A stretch of 64,000 nt of DNA from Streptomyces bottropensis ATCC 25435 (GCF_000383595.1 NZ_KB911581.1:5663519-5727518); one strand, 5' to 3'. Positions 1 through 9,659 are shown, counted from the stretch's first letter. Program-made: numbers and translations. Notes: a model not told the origin generated them from the sequence alone.

Positions 1-937
1 CGTCGGCGGCGATGAAGTCGAGCAGCCCCACTCCCCGTGCGCCGTCGACGTAGCCCGCAGACGGAGGAAGCGTGCGCCACTGCGTGCCGCCGAGTCCGAA
101 GAGCCGTACATCGCCGTCGAAGCGGTTCGGATCCGGGACGGCGAGGGTTCCCACCTCACCGTGGACCTCGATCGGAGACGCCGTGGTAGCCACCCCGTCA
201 AAGCTCGTCGTGATCGTCGTCAACGTTCCGGCCACGTGCTCCAGCACACCGGAGACATGACTGTCCACCTCCACCGGTATCCGCTCTCCCGTACGCGGGC
301 CCGAACCGATGACCCGCTCGACGCGCAGCCGGCTGGACGCCCCCGTCACGGCCCGCACCGGGCCCAGCAGATGAACAAGGGAGGCGAGGTAGTACGGCCC
401 CATGTCCAGCAGGGGCCCGCCGCCCTCGGTGTAGTAGAAATCGGGGTGCGGGTGCCAGCGTTCGTGACCCGGGGTGACCATCACGGCCGAGGCGAACAGC
501 GGGCGTCCGATGCTCCCGGCGGCCAGGGCCGCCCGCGCCGTCTGCACTCCAGTGCCCAGCACGGTGTCCGGCGCGCACCCCACTCCGACTCCCGCCCGCG
601 CGGCGGCCGCCATGACGGTGTGGCCGTCGGCGAGCGTGGCGGCGAGCGGCTTCTCCCCGTAGACGTTCTTGCCGCGACCGATGGCCCCGAGGGCGATCTC
701 GGCGTGCGCCCCGGGAGTGGTGAGGTTCAGCACCGTGTCCACGTTCGGACTGCTCAGCAACTCCTCGACGGTCAGCGCCCGGACGCCGGGCAGATCGGCG
801 GCGACCGCTGCCGACCGGGAGGCGTCAAGATCGGCGACCGCGGTCACACGCACGGCGGGATGACCGGCCAGCGTGTCCAGGTACGCGCGGGAGATGACTC
901 CGAGCCCTACGACGCCGACGCGGTGCGCGTCGCCCAC
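1..937 (-). CDS. Gfo/Idh/MocA family oxidoreductase (3' end beyond window)
   Basis: Probable NAD(P)-dependent sugar or inositol dehydrogenase-type enzyme. About 312 codons are visible and the gene runs off the left edge. The GTG at 937 leads into a Rossmann start (VGVVGLGVIS), followed by the family's EKP motif (YGEKPLA) about a third of the way in, with the usual C-terminal half after it. It overlaps the end of the ThuA-like gene by 31 bases, so the two are probably translated together. Gfo/Idh/MocA and ThuA-like proteins are often paired in sugar catabolism (family knowledge). The substrate cannot be read from sequence. Confidence 0.85.
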   Translation of the reverse strand, partial: MGDAHRVGVVGLGVISRAYLDTLAGHPAVRVTAVADLDASRSAAVAADLPGVRALTVEELLSSPNVDTVLNLTTPGAHAEIALGAIGRGKNVYGEKPLAATLADGHTVMAAAARAGVGVGCAPDTVLGTGVQTARAALAAGSIGRPLFASAVMVTPGHERWHPHPDFYYTEGGGPLLDMGPYYLASLVHLLGPVRAVTGASSRLRVERVIGSGPRTGERIPVEVDSHVSGVLEHVAGTLTTITTSFDGVATTASPIEVHGEVGTLAVPDPNRFDGDVRLFGLGGTQWRTLPPSAGYVDGARGVGLLDFIAAD

Positions 938-1617
938 AGCATGCCCCTCTCGATGATGGTGCGGACGTTGGGGTTCTCCAGCACGTCGAGGCTGTGCCCC
1001 GGCGTCGTCACCACGATCCGCCCGACCCCCCACCGACGGGTCCAGACCGCCGGCGAGGTGACCGGCCGGTGCCAGGGCTCCCACGGCCGGGTGGGATGCG
1101 TGGTGGTGGCCAGGACGTCGATGAGATCGTCGTGGAGCACCCAGTACTGCTCGGTATGCAGCTCGAAGTCCGAGATGCCCGCGGTGACGGGGTGCTCGCG
1201 GCCGGCTTCGGTGACGGCGACGGTATGCGGCAGGAAGTTGTCCTCCGGCCCGCCCCGGCGCTCGCACGGTTCCCTGCCCGGGTGCGTGGCGAACTGCCCA
1301 CCCACCAGATGGAGATAGTCGCAGGAGGCGCGGAACGAGTCGGCGATGCCGCCGTGCCAGCCGGTGAACCCGGTGCCCGCCACAACCGCGGAGGTCAGCC
1401 CCGCGAGCTGCTCACCCGTGATCTCCGACATCGTGACGCACTGCACGATCAGGTCGGTGCCGGCCATCTCGACGGTGTCGGCGTAGACGTCGGTCGACTC
1501 CTCGACCCGGACGGCGTATCCGTTACTCCGCAAGAAGGGCAGGAACAGTTCCGTCGCCTCGACCGGCTGGTGCCCCTCCCAACCGCCGCGAACCACCAGG
1601 GCCTTCTTCAGCGTCAT
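907..1617 (-). CDS. ThuA-like domain protein
   Basis: About 236 residues of the ThuA/trehalose-utilisation fold, a glutamine-amidotransferase-like domain without clear catalytic assignment. The N-terminus MTLKKALVVRGGWEGH and the internal GWHGGIADSFR are typical. I chose ATG 1617 over the upstream GTG-type start at 1656 because GGTGAG sits just before it and the ThuA domain begins directly there. The 3' end overlaps the oxidoreductase gene, suggesting a two-gene operon for modified-sugar breakdown. The biochemical role of ThuA proteins is poorly defined. Confidence 0.8.
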   Translation of the reverse strand: MTLKKALVVRGGWEGHQPVEATELFLPFLRSNGYAVRVEESTDVYADTVEMAGTDLIVQCVTMSEITGEQLAGLTSAVVAGTGFTGWHGGIADSFRASCDYLHLVGGQFATHPGREPCERRGGPEDNFLPHTVAVTEAGREHPVTAGISDFELHTEQYWVLHDDLIDVLATTTHPTRPWEPWHRPVTSPAVWTRRWGVGRIVVTTPGHSLDVLENPNVRTIIERGMLWATRTASAS

Positions 1618-1677
1618 CGTGATCTCACCATGCGCCGGGCGCCCGCGTTCACGCAAGAGGGCCGGGCCTCAGGAAAA

Positions 1678-2529
1678 TTATGCTGACGAGGCTCGGGCGC
1701 CGACCATCCAACAGGCCGCGGTGAAGCGGACTTCCGTGCCGTGCACGAACGGCTCGAAGGCGGCACGGACCGTCCGAACGACCCGTCCGCGGGTCTGCTC
1801 GTCCACCCCGGGCAGATACATGCCCACCGGACCGAGCCGGGTGAAGTAACGAACCAGCTCCTGCTCGGGCAGGGTACAGACCACGTCGACCGGCCGGATG
1901 TCGATCCCGGCCCAGCCGCTCTCCGCCAGGAGGCGCCGGACCTTGTCCGCGTCCGCGAAGGCGAACTGTCCCGGCTCGTCCGGCCGGCGGACGGGCAGGT
2001 CCGGGAGCAGCGGTGACGCGGCGCGCTGGGCCGTCGTCATGAACGGGTTCTCGGCCGGATCACGCCAGACGACACACCGCAGCGCGCCCTCGTCCCTGAC
2101 AGCGCGCCGGAGGTTGGCGAAGGCCCGGACGGGATCGAGGAAGAACATGACACCGAACCGCGAGATGACGGCGTCGAAGGCGCCGGATTCAAAGGCGTGG
2201 TCCTGTGCGTCGGCGCAGACGAACGATGCCGGTACGTCCTCCTGTTCGGCGTCCTCCCGGGCCGTGCTGATCATCGGTTCGGAGATGTCGACGCCGACAC
2301 AGCGACCCCCCGGACCCAGCCGTCGCGCCACGGCCAGCGTGAGGCCGCCCGTACCGCAGCCGACGTCGAGCACATGCCGAGCCTTCGCGGCGGCGACGGC
2401 ATCGACGAGAAGCTCCTCGATGGGCCTGAACATCTCCTCCAGTACTCCCTTCAGCTCGCCCCACGCCTGACCGACGGGGCCATTCCAACGGGCTGCCTGC
2501 TCGTCATCGGCCCCACGGGCAGAATCCAT
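1678..2529 (-). CDS. Class I SAM-dependent methyltransferase
   Basis: 283-residue methyltransferase with a classic Rossmann SAM fold. Motif I is VLDVGCGTGGLTLA, the acidic end of strand 2 is VGVDIS, and motif IV-like DAVISRFGVMFF follows, then a UbiE/methyltransf_11-like C-terminal half. ATG 2529 is preferred to the start at 2553 because AAGGAGAG lies six bases upstream. It is on the same strand as the ThuA and oxidoreductase genes with a 60-base gap, so it may lead that operon. The substrate is unknown; small-molecule O- or C-methylation is the usual role. Confidence 0.8.
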   Translation of the reverse strand: MDSARGADDEQAARWNGPVGQAWGELKGVLEEMFRPIEELLVDAVAAAKARHVLDVGCGTGGLTLAVARRLGPGGRCVGVDISEPMISTAREDAEQEDVPASFVCADAQDHAFESGAFDAVISRFGVMFFLDPVRAFANLRRAVRDEGALRCVVWRDPAENPFMTTAQRAASPLLPDLPVRRPDEPGQFAFADADKVRRLLAESGWAGIDIRPVDVVCTLPEQELVRYFTRLGPVGMYLPGVDEQTRGRVVRTVRAAFEPFVHGTEVRFTAACWMVGARASSA

Positions 2530-2875
2530 CGCATTCTCTCCTTCTGGTTGCATTCGCCATGCCGGGATGACAGGCGTTCTACTTCACGCCGACTTGAGGT
2601 CAAGCAAAATGGCAGAAGTCGACATCACCGATGTGCCGCACCCCACCGGGATCCCGGCATCGACCCTGCACTACGACGCGGTGCAGCAGTACTTCGCCAC
2701 GCACCCCTCCAGCCCCATCCCGCAACAACAGATCGGCGGGACCATAACCCGCTTCCATGCGGTGCAGCGCCACGTCGGCCCAGCCGGCGCGGGCCGACTG
2801 CTCCAGCGGGACGAGCAAGCCAGGATCCACCGCATCAACCCAGCTCTAGTGGCCGGACTCCACGGCGTCTTCCTG
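2530..2875. other. Intergenic, no supportable gene
   Basis: Between the methyltransferase start and the distal end of CRISPR array 1. Short frames exist on both strands but none resembles a known family or has a convincing ribosome site. The methyltransferase promoter should lie in the left part. This may be decayed sequence beyond the old end of the array. Confidence 0.5.
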
Positions 2876-4733
2876 CTCCGATCTGCTCCTCGCGCGGAGA
2901 GCACGGGTAGATGGGGACGGTCCGCTCCCCCACCGGCAGATCACCTCCGCTCGCGCGAAGAGCACGGGTGCGAGGAGCGCACTCGGCGACCTGCAGCGGA
3001 TCACCTCCGCTCGCGCGGAGAGCACAGCGACGGGCCCAGCAGCGCGACGGTGAGCATCGGATCACCTCCGCTCGCTCGGAGAGCACGGCTTCCTCCCCGG
3101 CGCGGCGCTCCGATTCCGCGGACCACCTCCGCTCGCGCGGAGAGCACGCCTCACGAACTCCTCGGCCTTCGTAGTCTGATGGATCACCTCCGCTCGCGCG
3201 GAGAGCACACCCAGTGGCAGGCCGCCGAATCCGGGACGTTCGGATCACCTCCGCTCGCGCGGAGAGCAGGCGGCGTCGGTGAACGACGGTGGTGACGTGA
3301 TCGGTTCACCTCCGCTCGCGCGGAGAGCAGCACTGGTGGGCGCGGCACAGCAGCGCGGCCGTCGGTTTACCTCCGCTCGCGCGGAGAGCAGTTGCCGACC
3401 AGGGTGGCGATGTCGGTGACGAACGGTTCACCTCCGCTCGCGCGGAGAGCAGCGGGCACCGAGCAGGGCCCGGATGCTGTCGGCCGGTTCACCTCCGCTC
3501 GCGCGGAGAGCAGGAGGTCTCGCCGGGCGCGTAGCGCAACCCGTTCGGTTCACCTCCGCTCGCGCGGAGAACAGTGGAGAACAAGAGGACCGACCCGCCC
3601 CCGGATCGGTTCACCTCCGCTCGCGCGGAGAGCAGAGCCGTACGAGCCACCGCATGAGGGCGAGCGGCGGTTCACCTCCGCTCGCGCGGAGAGCAGTCCC
3701 AGCTGTAATCCAGCAGCGCCGAAGGATCCGGTTCACCTCCGCTCGCGCGGAGAGCAGCACCCGCCCGACCGCACCGCCCCGTAGGAGTTCGGTTCACCTC
3801 CGCTCGCGCGGAGAGCAGCACCCGCCCGACCGCACCGCCCCGTAGGAGTTCGGTTCACCTCCGCTCGCGCGGAGAGCAGAAGCGTGGCCTCGTCCGAGCG
3901 CCGGATCGCGGCGGTTCACCTCCGCTCGCGCGGAGAGCAGTCGAACTGATCAAGACTCTCGGTGGGGATGGACGGTTCACCTCCGCTCGCGCGGAGAGCA
4001 GAGCAACACGGCCGTCACCGCGACCAGTGAGATCGGTTCACCTCCGCTCGCGCGGAGAGCAGCGCTGCTCTGCGGGTGGTCAGTGCCGACGAGTCGGTTC
4101 ACCTCCGCTCGCGCGGAGAGCAGGAACAACCGGACCGACGTTGGTGTCAAAGCGAAGGTTCACCTCCGCTCGCGCGGAGAGCAGCGAGGGTGGCGACGTA
4201 CGCGGCACCTGGGGTGGGGTTCACCTCCGCTCGCGCGGAGAGCAGGTCACGTCGTCCATGGCGGCGACCTGGCGGCGCGGTTCACCTCCGCTCGCGCGGA
4301 GAGCAGCCCCACCGTGCCTTCACGTAGTGCCCGAACTTCGGTTCACCTCCGCTCGCGCGGAGAGCAGGTCGGCGGCCGCCGCGGAGTCGGCGCCCCCCAC
4401 GGTTCACCTCCGCTCGCGCGGAGAGCAGGGTGAGCGTCACCTTACCGGCCCCTGCAGCCCCGGTTCACCTCCGCTCGCGCGGAGAGCAGCCAAGGCGCAG
4501 GACAAGCTCGCCGCGTTCCGCCGGTTCACCTCCGCTCGCGCGGAGAGCAGGTCAGCGTGCCCGGCGCCTACCCGGCGCTGGCCGGTTCACCTCCGCTCGC
4601 GCGGAGAGCAGTTCGCCCAGCTCGGCGAGTTCACGGTGCAGGGCGGTTCACCTCCGCTCGCGCGGAGAGCAGGTCACCGGAGGTACCCACTACGGCGACA
4701 TCACCGGTTCACCTCCGCTCGCGCGGAGAGCAG
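2876..4733 (-). CRISPR. CRISPR array 1, type I-E, 30 good repeats plus one degenerate
   Basis: 29-base repeats with mostly 32-base spacers (61-base period). Good repeats start at 2937, 2997, 3058 and then every 61 bases to 4705. A decayed terminal repeat lies at about 2876-2904. In crRNA sense (minus strand) the repeat begins CTGCTCTCCGCG and ends GTGAACCG, with a CTCCGC/GCGGAG stem. The five distal repeats (2937-3180) instead begin GTGCTC and end GATCCG, like array 2. Repeat 3241 is intermediate. Orientation, leader-like sequence on the right and decay on the left all indicate leftward transcription from 4734. One spacer is duplicated (3758-3789 and 3819-3850). Confidence 0.98.
3758..3850. 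repeat. Duplicated spacer-repeat unit in array 1
   Basis: The spacers at 3758-3789 and 3819-3850 are identical over all 32 bases and are separated by one repeat. This is a 61-base tandem duplication, presumably from recombination between repeats rather than two identical acquisitions. Confidence 0.97.
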
Positions 4734-4775
4734 GCTTGCTGACCTGGGCTTCTTGAGGCACTTTGCAAGTTCTTT
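4734..4775 (-). promoter_or_regulatory. Leader-proximal motif of CRISPR array 1
   Basis: On the minus strand, reading toward the first repeat: AAAGAA, three bases, GCAAAG, fourteen bases, CAGGTCAG, five bases, repeat. The same blocks with identical spacing precede array 2 (14439-14480). Conservation at exact distances from the repeat suggests the signal that directs Cas1-Cas2 integration, possibly through a host architectural protein. The function is inferred; the match is seen directly. Confidence 0.8.
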
Positions 4776-4925
4776 GCGGTGTGTGGATCGGTTCGCTCCG
4801 AATCGGCGAGATATCGCGTCAACTGTGGCCCCATGGTGTGGAGTTTACGGTCCCGTGCCGGTTGTGGTCTGGTCTTCGCGCAGGTGAGGGCGCATTGTCA
4901 GTGGGGCCTGCTATCCGTTGCCGTC

Positions 4926-7808
4926 ATGATGAAGCGTGAGTCCGCCCCTCCCGGGGATCCCCCGATCGACATCCGGTTGTGGGGCAAGGAACATGGCCTT
5001 CCGCGTCCGTACCCAGTGGTCTGCCATCTGCTCGACGCCGCAGCGGTGTTCGGCGCACTGTGGGATGCGCTGCTGAGTGATCAGGTGCGCGAGAAGGTTA
5101 CGCAGGCGCTGGGGCTGACGATGGCCGAGACCCGGCAGGTGCTGGCGTTCTGGGCGGGGCTGCATGATCTGGGGAAGATCACTCCTCCGTTCCAGGCTCA
5201 GGTTCCGGAGGCGTTCGCGGCGGTTCGGAGCGAGTCGGCGTTCGGGTATGCGCCCGGTGCGGAGCGGGAGCGGGCGTTTCGCCATCAGATGGCCACGCAC
5301 TGGGCGTTGACGCTCCTGTTCGACGAGGCAGGCTATCCGGGCAACAGCCGGCTGATGCGGGCAGCGGTGAGCCATCAGGTCGCGCAACTGCTCGGTGGCC
5401 ACCATGGATGCTTTGGCGCGGTCCTGCGAGCCAAAGAGGTGGCCCACGGGAGTGCCTACCAGGCGGGCCTGGGTGGCGAGGGCTGGGCAGTCCAACGGCG
5501 GGCGCATTTCGTGGAGTTGCGGCGGGTCACCGGTGGGTGGGCTGTGCCGGAGCGGGGGCTGCCGGCCGAGTTGGCAGTCATCGTCACCGGACTGGTCGTC
5601 GTGGCGGACTGGCTGGCCAGCCAGACGGAGGCGATCGTCCCACTGCTGCCGTCGGCCGGTTGGCGGGGGACGCCGGAGGAGATCGACGAGCACTGGGAGC
5701 GTACGCAGAAGGCGGCCCCGAGGCTGGTAGCGGGCGCGCAGCTGGGGCGGGCCCGGTTCACTGCCGAGCGGTTCGAGGACATGTTCCCCTTCCCGCCCAA
5801 CCTCCTCCAGGCCGATCTTGTGTCACACCTGCCGGGGGTGGTACATGGGAAGGGTGCGGGGCTGCTGCTAGTCACGGCGCCGACGGGGGACGGGAAGACA
5901 GAGGCGGCCTTGTACGCGGCGTCGGTGCTGGGGCATGCGGCGGGGGCGCGGGGGCTGTTCTTCGCGCTGCCGACGATGGCCACCGCCGACGCCATGTACC
6001 CGCGGGTCAGTGCGTTTGCCGAGCACGCCTTGAGCGGTGAGCGGGCCTTGACGCTGCTGCACTCGATGGCCTGGCTCAGTCCCGCCTACGTGACGGCCGG
6101 GCAGCTAGGCGGGGTGGCAGCGGCAGCGGGCGAGGTGAGCGCCGATGCGGCCACCGCGACTGCGGCCGGGATGTGGTTGCGCGGGCGGTTGCGAGGGCTG
6201 CTGGCCCCGCTGGGTGCGGGCACCATCGATCAGGCGCTGAGCGCGGTGTTGCCGATCACCCACAATGCGCTGCGGCTGTTCGGGCTGTCCGACAAGGTGT
6301 TCGTGGTCGACGAGGCGCACGCCTATGGGCCGTGGATGCACCAGCTGCTGACCCGTCTGCTGGAGTGGCTGGGCGCCTTCGGTGCTCCGGTGGTCCTGCT
6401 GTCGGCGACGCTGTCGGGGCGTACGGCCTCGTCCCTGGTGGACGCTTACCGGCGCGGGGCCGGGTTTCTCGAACCGTCCGCCGTCCAGCCGTGCTACCCA
6501 GGATGGGTGTTCACCGACGCCGCCACCGGCGAGGTGAGCACGCCGCACGAGGTCGGCAGCGAACGCGAACGCACCCTGGACGTTCATTTGCAGCCCGTCA
6601 TATGGGACACCGCGGACCCGGCCGGCAGCCCGCTGCAGGGCGGAGGGCGCCGCGAGGCCCTGCGTGAAGCGTTGGAGCCGGTCACTTCAGCCGGTGGAAC
6701 CGCGCTGGTGTGCTGCACCACGGTGGCCGAGGCCCAGCAGACCGTCCGCGACCTGCGCGCCGCCTTTCCCCAACTCGTCCAAAGTGACGGAGGGTTGCGG
6801 CTGCTGCACTCGCGCTACCCGGCGAACACCCGCCAGCGCATCACCGGCGAGTGCGAGACGGCCTACGGCAAACCCCGCTCGGCCACGGACATCGCCCGCC
6901 CTCGCCCGGCCTCCATCCTTGTCGCCACCCAGGTGGTGGAGCAGTCACTGGACTTCGACTTCGACCTGATCGTCAGCGACCTCGCCCCGCTAGCCCAGCT
7001 CCTGCAGCGCGCCGGGCGCGGACGCCGCCACGCACGCGGCTCCAACGGGCGCCCGCATTGGGCACTGCCGGAGGACACGCCGCGCCTTGTCGTCCTGGAA
7101 CCTGTCGACGCCAACGGCACCACCCTGGTGCCGCGTACCTGGGGATTGGTGTACGACGCCGGACTGCTCCAGCGCACGGCACACCTTCTCCGTGAGCGGG
7201 CAGAAGCTGGCATCGCGGTGCCGGGGCACGTGCAGGAGCTGGTGGACGCCGTGTACGCGGAGGACTTCGTCGACCACCTCGACGGCTCCGCCCAGCGCGA
7301 GTTGCGGCGTATGGACGCCGAACGGCAGGCCGACGAGGCAGCCCAGGCCCACCTGGCCGACATGGTCACCATCTGCGCCCCCGCCGACGTGGCCGGCGAC
7401 CTCTACAAGCTCAGCCGCCGAGAAGCCGGCGTCACCGAGGAACTGCTGACCACCCGGCTCGGCGCCGACACCGGACGCGTGCTGTGCCTGTACGAGCAGC
7501 CCGACGGCAGCCTGGCCCTCGACGAGGCGGGAACGCTTCCTTTGCCCACCGGTGACCGGCAGGGACTCCCTCATGCTGGGTTGGTCCAGGTCATGGCCCG
7601 TGTGGCGCCGGTTCCGGGCCGTTGGCTGCGGGGAGCCGAGGGTCACCCGGCGCCCAAGAGCTGGGCCAAGCACCCGGTGCTTTGCGACCTGGTTCTGCTC
7701 GTGATGCGGCCTGTCAGCCCCGCAAGCAACGGGTCCGGCTCGGCGTGGAGCTGTCGGCACGGCACCCGGACGATCCAGATCTCCGACGTGGGCCTGGAAG
7801 CCGATTAA
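4926..7808 (+). CDS. cas3: CRISPR-associated nuclease/helicase Cas3 (type I-E)
   Basis: About 960-residue effector nuclease that is recruited by Cascade after R-loop formation and unwinds and degrades the non-target strand. The N-terminal HD domain shows H80-D81 in GLHDLGKI and later histidines (AVSHQV, GGHHG). The SF2 helicase core has Walker A TGDGKTEAA (K324), DEAH at 462-465, LLSATLSG, and motif VI QRAGRGRR near 694. The frame opens at 4779, but the tandem ATGs at 4926/4929 start just before the recognisable domain. No strong ribosome site is seen, so the start is uncertain. It diverges from array 1, so the intervening 150 bases hold the array leader and probably the cas3 promoter. Confidence 0.97.
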   Translation: MMKRESAPPGDPPIDIRLWGKEHGLPRPYPVVCHLLDAAAVFGALWDALLSDQVREKVTQALGLTMAETRQVLAFWAGLHDLGKITPPFQAQVPEAFAAVRSESAFGYAPGAERERAFRHQMATHWALTLLFDEAGYPGNSRLMRAAVSHQVAQLLGGHHGCFGAVLRAKEVAHGSAYQAGLGGEGWAVQRRAHFVELRRVTGGWAVPERGLPAELAVIVTGLVVVADWLASQTEAIVPLLPSAGWRGTPEEIDEHWERTQKAAPRLVAGAQLGRARFTAERFEDMFPFPPNLLQADLVSHLPGVVHGKGAGLLLVTAPTGDGKTEAALYAASVLGHAAGARGLFFALPTMATADAMYPRVSAFAEHALSGERALTLLHSMAWLSPAYVTAGQLGGVAAAAGEVSADAATATAAGMWLRGRLRGLLAPLGAGTIDQALSAVLPITHNALRLFGLSDKVFVVDEAHAYGPWMHQLLTRLLEWLGAFGAPVVLLSATLSGRTASSLVDAYRRGAGFLEPSAVQPCYPGWVFTDAATGEVSTPHEVGSERERTLDVHLQPVIWDTADPAGSPLQGGGRREALREALEPVTSAGGTALVCCTTVAEAQQTVRDLRAAFPQLVQSDGGLRLLHSRYPANTRQRITGECETAYGKPRSATDIARPRPASILVATQVVEQSLDFDFDLIVSDLAPLAQLLQRAGRGRRHARGSNGRPHWALPEDTPRLVVLEPVDANGTTLVPRTWGLVYDAGLLQRTAHLLRERAEAGIAVPGHVQELVDAVYAEDFVDHLDGSAQRELRRMDAERQADEAAQAHLADMVTICAPADVAGDLYKLSRREAGVTEELLTTRLGADTGRVLCLYEQPDGSLALDEAGTLPLPTGDRQGLPHAGLVQVMARVAPVPGRWLRGAEGHPAPKSWAKHPVLCDLVLLVMRPVSPASNGSGSAWSCRHGTRTIQISDVGLEAD

Positions 7809-7917
7809 TCCATTCGGGTGACACGCGGCCCTTATAGCCCCAAGGGGCGGCCCACTTACCTAGCGTCGCCAACAGCCGTCCCGGCAATGGCAGTTCTTCT
7901 CCTACGCCACTGTCGGT

Positions 7918-8008
7918 CGGCGTCCACCCGCTGGCGCGGGCAGGGGGTGAGAGATCCACATCGCCCCAGGGGCAGCCCATGGTTCACCTCCGCCCTTGCG
8001 GAGACCCC
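7918..8008 (-). CRISPR. Two fossil CRISPR repeats between cas3 and cas8e
   Basis: The 29-mer at 7980-8008 shares GGTTCACCTCCGC and GCGGAGA with array 1 repeats. A weaker match at 7918-7946 keeps the CGCTGGCGCGG palindrome core. Their starts are 62 bases apart, one repeat-spacer unit, in the same orientation as array 1. They look like the remains of a third mini-array in the cas3-cas8e gap. The first match is clear; the second alone would not be convincing. Confidence 0.6.
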
Positions 8009-8045
8009 ACCCCATTGTGACCGGCAACCCGGCGACAGGAGTCCG

Positions 8046-9617
8046 ATGCCGACCAGCGTTTACAACTTGTTCGACGAACCCTGGATCCCAGTCCGATGGG
8101 CTCCCCACGTACTGGAGGACCGTGCCGAGCGCGTCGGCCTGCGCGACCTGCTCCTCCGCAGTGAAGACATCGCCACCCTCGCGATCGCCGATCCGCCCGC
8201 GCACTCCGCGCTGCTGCGCATCCTGTACGCCCTGACCTCGCGGGTGACCGAACTGGACGAGGCGGGGCCCGGTGACTGGGGGATGCGGCGTCTGAACATC
8301 GTGGAGGGCGGGCAACTGCCCCGCGAGGGGATCGACACCTACATCGCCAAGTACCGGCAGCGGTTCTTCGTGTACGACCCCGTGAGCGGGCGGCCGTGGA
8401 TGCAGGATGCGCGGCTGGCTCAGCAGTGCGACGCGGACAGGACCGCGGGGGTGAACAAGCTGATCGTGACGCGCCCGGCGGGCAACACACACGCCTGGTT
8501 CCGGCACGGCAGTGACGCTCGGCCCGATCTGCCCACCGCACCAGAAGCGGTACTGAACCTGCTGGTGTGGCATTACTACGGGCCCTCGGGACGCTGTTCG
8601 GCCCGCGAGGTCAACGGGGTCAAGTCCGCAAGCGCAACCGCCGGCCCCCTGCGCACCGCGCTGTCTTACCACCCTGTAGGGGAGACCCTTTTCGAGACGC
8701 TGCTGGCGGGCCTGGTCCAGCCGGAGCGGACCGTGCGGCGCAACGAAGACCCGTGCCCGTGGGAGCGGGAGGAACTACCCGACCCCGATCAGGCACCGCT
8801 CGTTCCGAAGGGGCCGTGTGCGCGGCTGACCGCGTGCTCCCAGCACGCCCTGCTCCTGGTCCCCGATGAGAACAACCCGGAGCTGGTGCGGGACGCGTAC
8901 ATCACCTGGGCGTACCGCGCTGGCCGTATCCCGCGCGACGACAACTATCTGATCTGGCAGATCAGCCAGCAGAACAACCGCTACCCCCGCCCGGCCGATT
9001 CCCGGCGCGCACTGTGGCGGGACCTCGACGCTTTGCTGCTCAAGGAACCGCCCGGTACGGCCCAGCCGAAGCGTCCCAGGGTGTTCGAATATGCGAGCGA
9101 GGTCTCGGAGGAGTTGCGGGTGCGGGCGCTCGGCTTCGATCAGGAAGGGCAGGCCAAGGACACTCAGTTCGTGGACGCTGCCACGCCGCCCGTCCTCGGT
9201 TTCGCCGAGGAGGAGGCGCCGGCGACTGCGCCGGCGGTGGCACGGATGCGTCAGCTCGGGGAGATGTACGGGCGCCGCCTGGAGCGTGCGGTCAAGCGCG
9301 CCTGGGCCGAGTACACGAACGATTCGAAGGCGAACGGTGACACCTGGGCAGCGGAGGCCGCCGCCCGTTACTGGCCGCTCGCCGAAGCCGAGTTCTGGAG
9401 CCGCTTCCGTCTCCTCGACCGCACCGGCCAGGTGCCGAACGTCGGCTTCGACCAGGCTGCCGCCCGTATCGCGTTCCTGACTCTTGCCCGCGACGCCTAC
9501 GAGACGGTGACCGCCTCCATCACCCGTACCCAGCGCGGCGCGAAAGCCGTCTCCAACGCCCGCACCGAACTGTTCGGGGGCATCCGCAAGAAGACGGCGA
9601 CCCCCCAGGCCGGATGA
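8046..9617 (+). CDS. cas8e: Cascade large subunit Cas8e (Cse1/CasA)
   Basis: 523 residues, normal for Cse1, the Cascade subunit that reads the PAM and recruits Cas3. The N-terminus MPTSVYNLFDEPWIPV is the family's signature opening, and VNKLIV and the later PFAM Cse1 body follow. The frame continues upstream to 7818, but ATG 8046 has AGGAG a few bases before it and gives the canonical start. It is the first gene of the cas8e-cse2-cas7e-cas5e-cas6e-cas1-cas2 series and is separated from cas3 by 237 bases, so it probably has its own promoter. Confidence 0.96.
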   Translation: MPTSVYNLFDEPWIPVRWAPHVLEDRAERVGLRDLLLRSEDIATLAIADPPAHSALLRILYALTSRVTELDEAGPGDWGMRRLNIVEGGQLPREGIDTYIAKYRQRFFVYDPVSGRPWMQDARLAQQCDADRTAGVNKLIVTRPAGNTHAWFRHGSDARPDLPTAPEAVLNLLVWHYYGPSGRCSAREVNGVKSASATAGPLRTALSYHPVGETLFETLLAGLVQPERTVRRNEDPCPWEREELPDPDQAPLVPKGPCARLTACSQHALLLVPDENNPELVRDAYITWAYRAGRIPRDDNYLIWQISQQNNRYPRPADSRRALWRDLDALLLKEPPGTAQPKRPRVFEYASEVSEELRVRALGFDQEGQAKDTQFVDAATPPVLGFAEEEAPATAPAVARMRQLGEMYGRRLERAVKRAWAEYTNDSKANGDTWAAEAAARYWPLAEAEFWSRFRLLDRTGQVPNVGFDQAAARIAFLTLARDAYETVTASITRTQRGAKAVSNARTELFGGIRKKTATPQAG

Positions 9618-9659
9618 CCGAAATGCCCCGTCCATCGCCACAGCAGGGGAAGGCAACCC

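Noticed and set aside
161..1318. Long plus-strand frame opposite the oxidoreductase
   Set aside because: Arg/Pro/Gly-rich shadow of a convincing minus-strand gene.
2567..2830. Possible small genes on either strand left of array 1
   Set aside because: No ribosome site, no family resemblance, and frames overlap on both strands.
2911..4756. Long frames over array 1 with repeated SPPLARRA, TSARAES and HLRSRGE
   Set aside because: They are the three stop-free readings of the CRISPR repeat; the 61-base period rotates the frame. Not proteins.
4779..4925. Extended N-terminus of Cas3 from the first in-frame start
   Set aside because: It would read through the array leader region, and the Cas3 domain begins only after the tandem ATGs at 4926.
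7829..7853. Terminator hairpin after cas3 (CCCCAAGGGG)
   Set aside because: Stem is too short and lacks a following T run; not strong enough to annotate.
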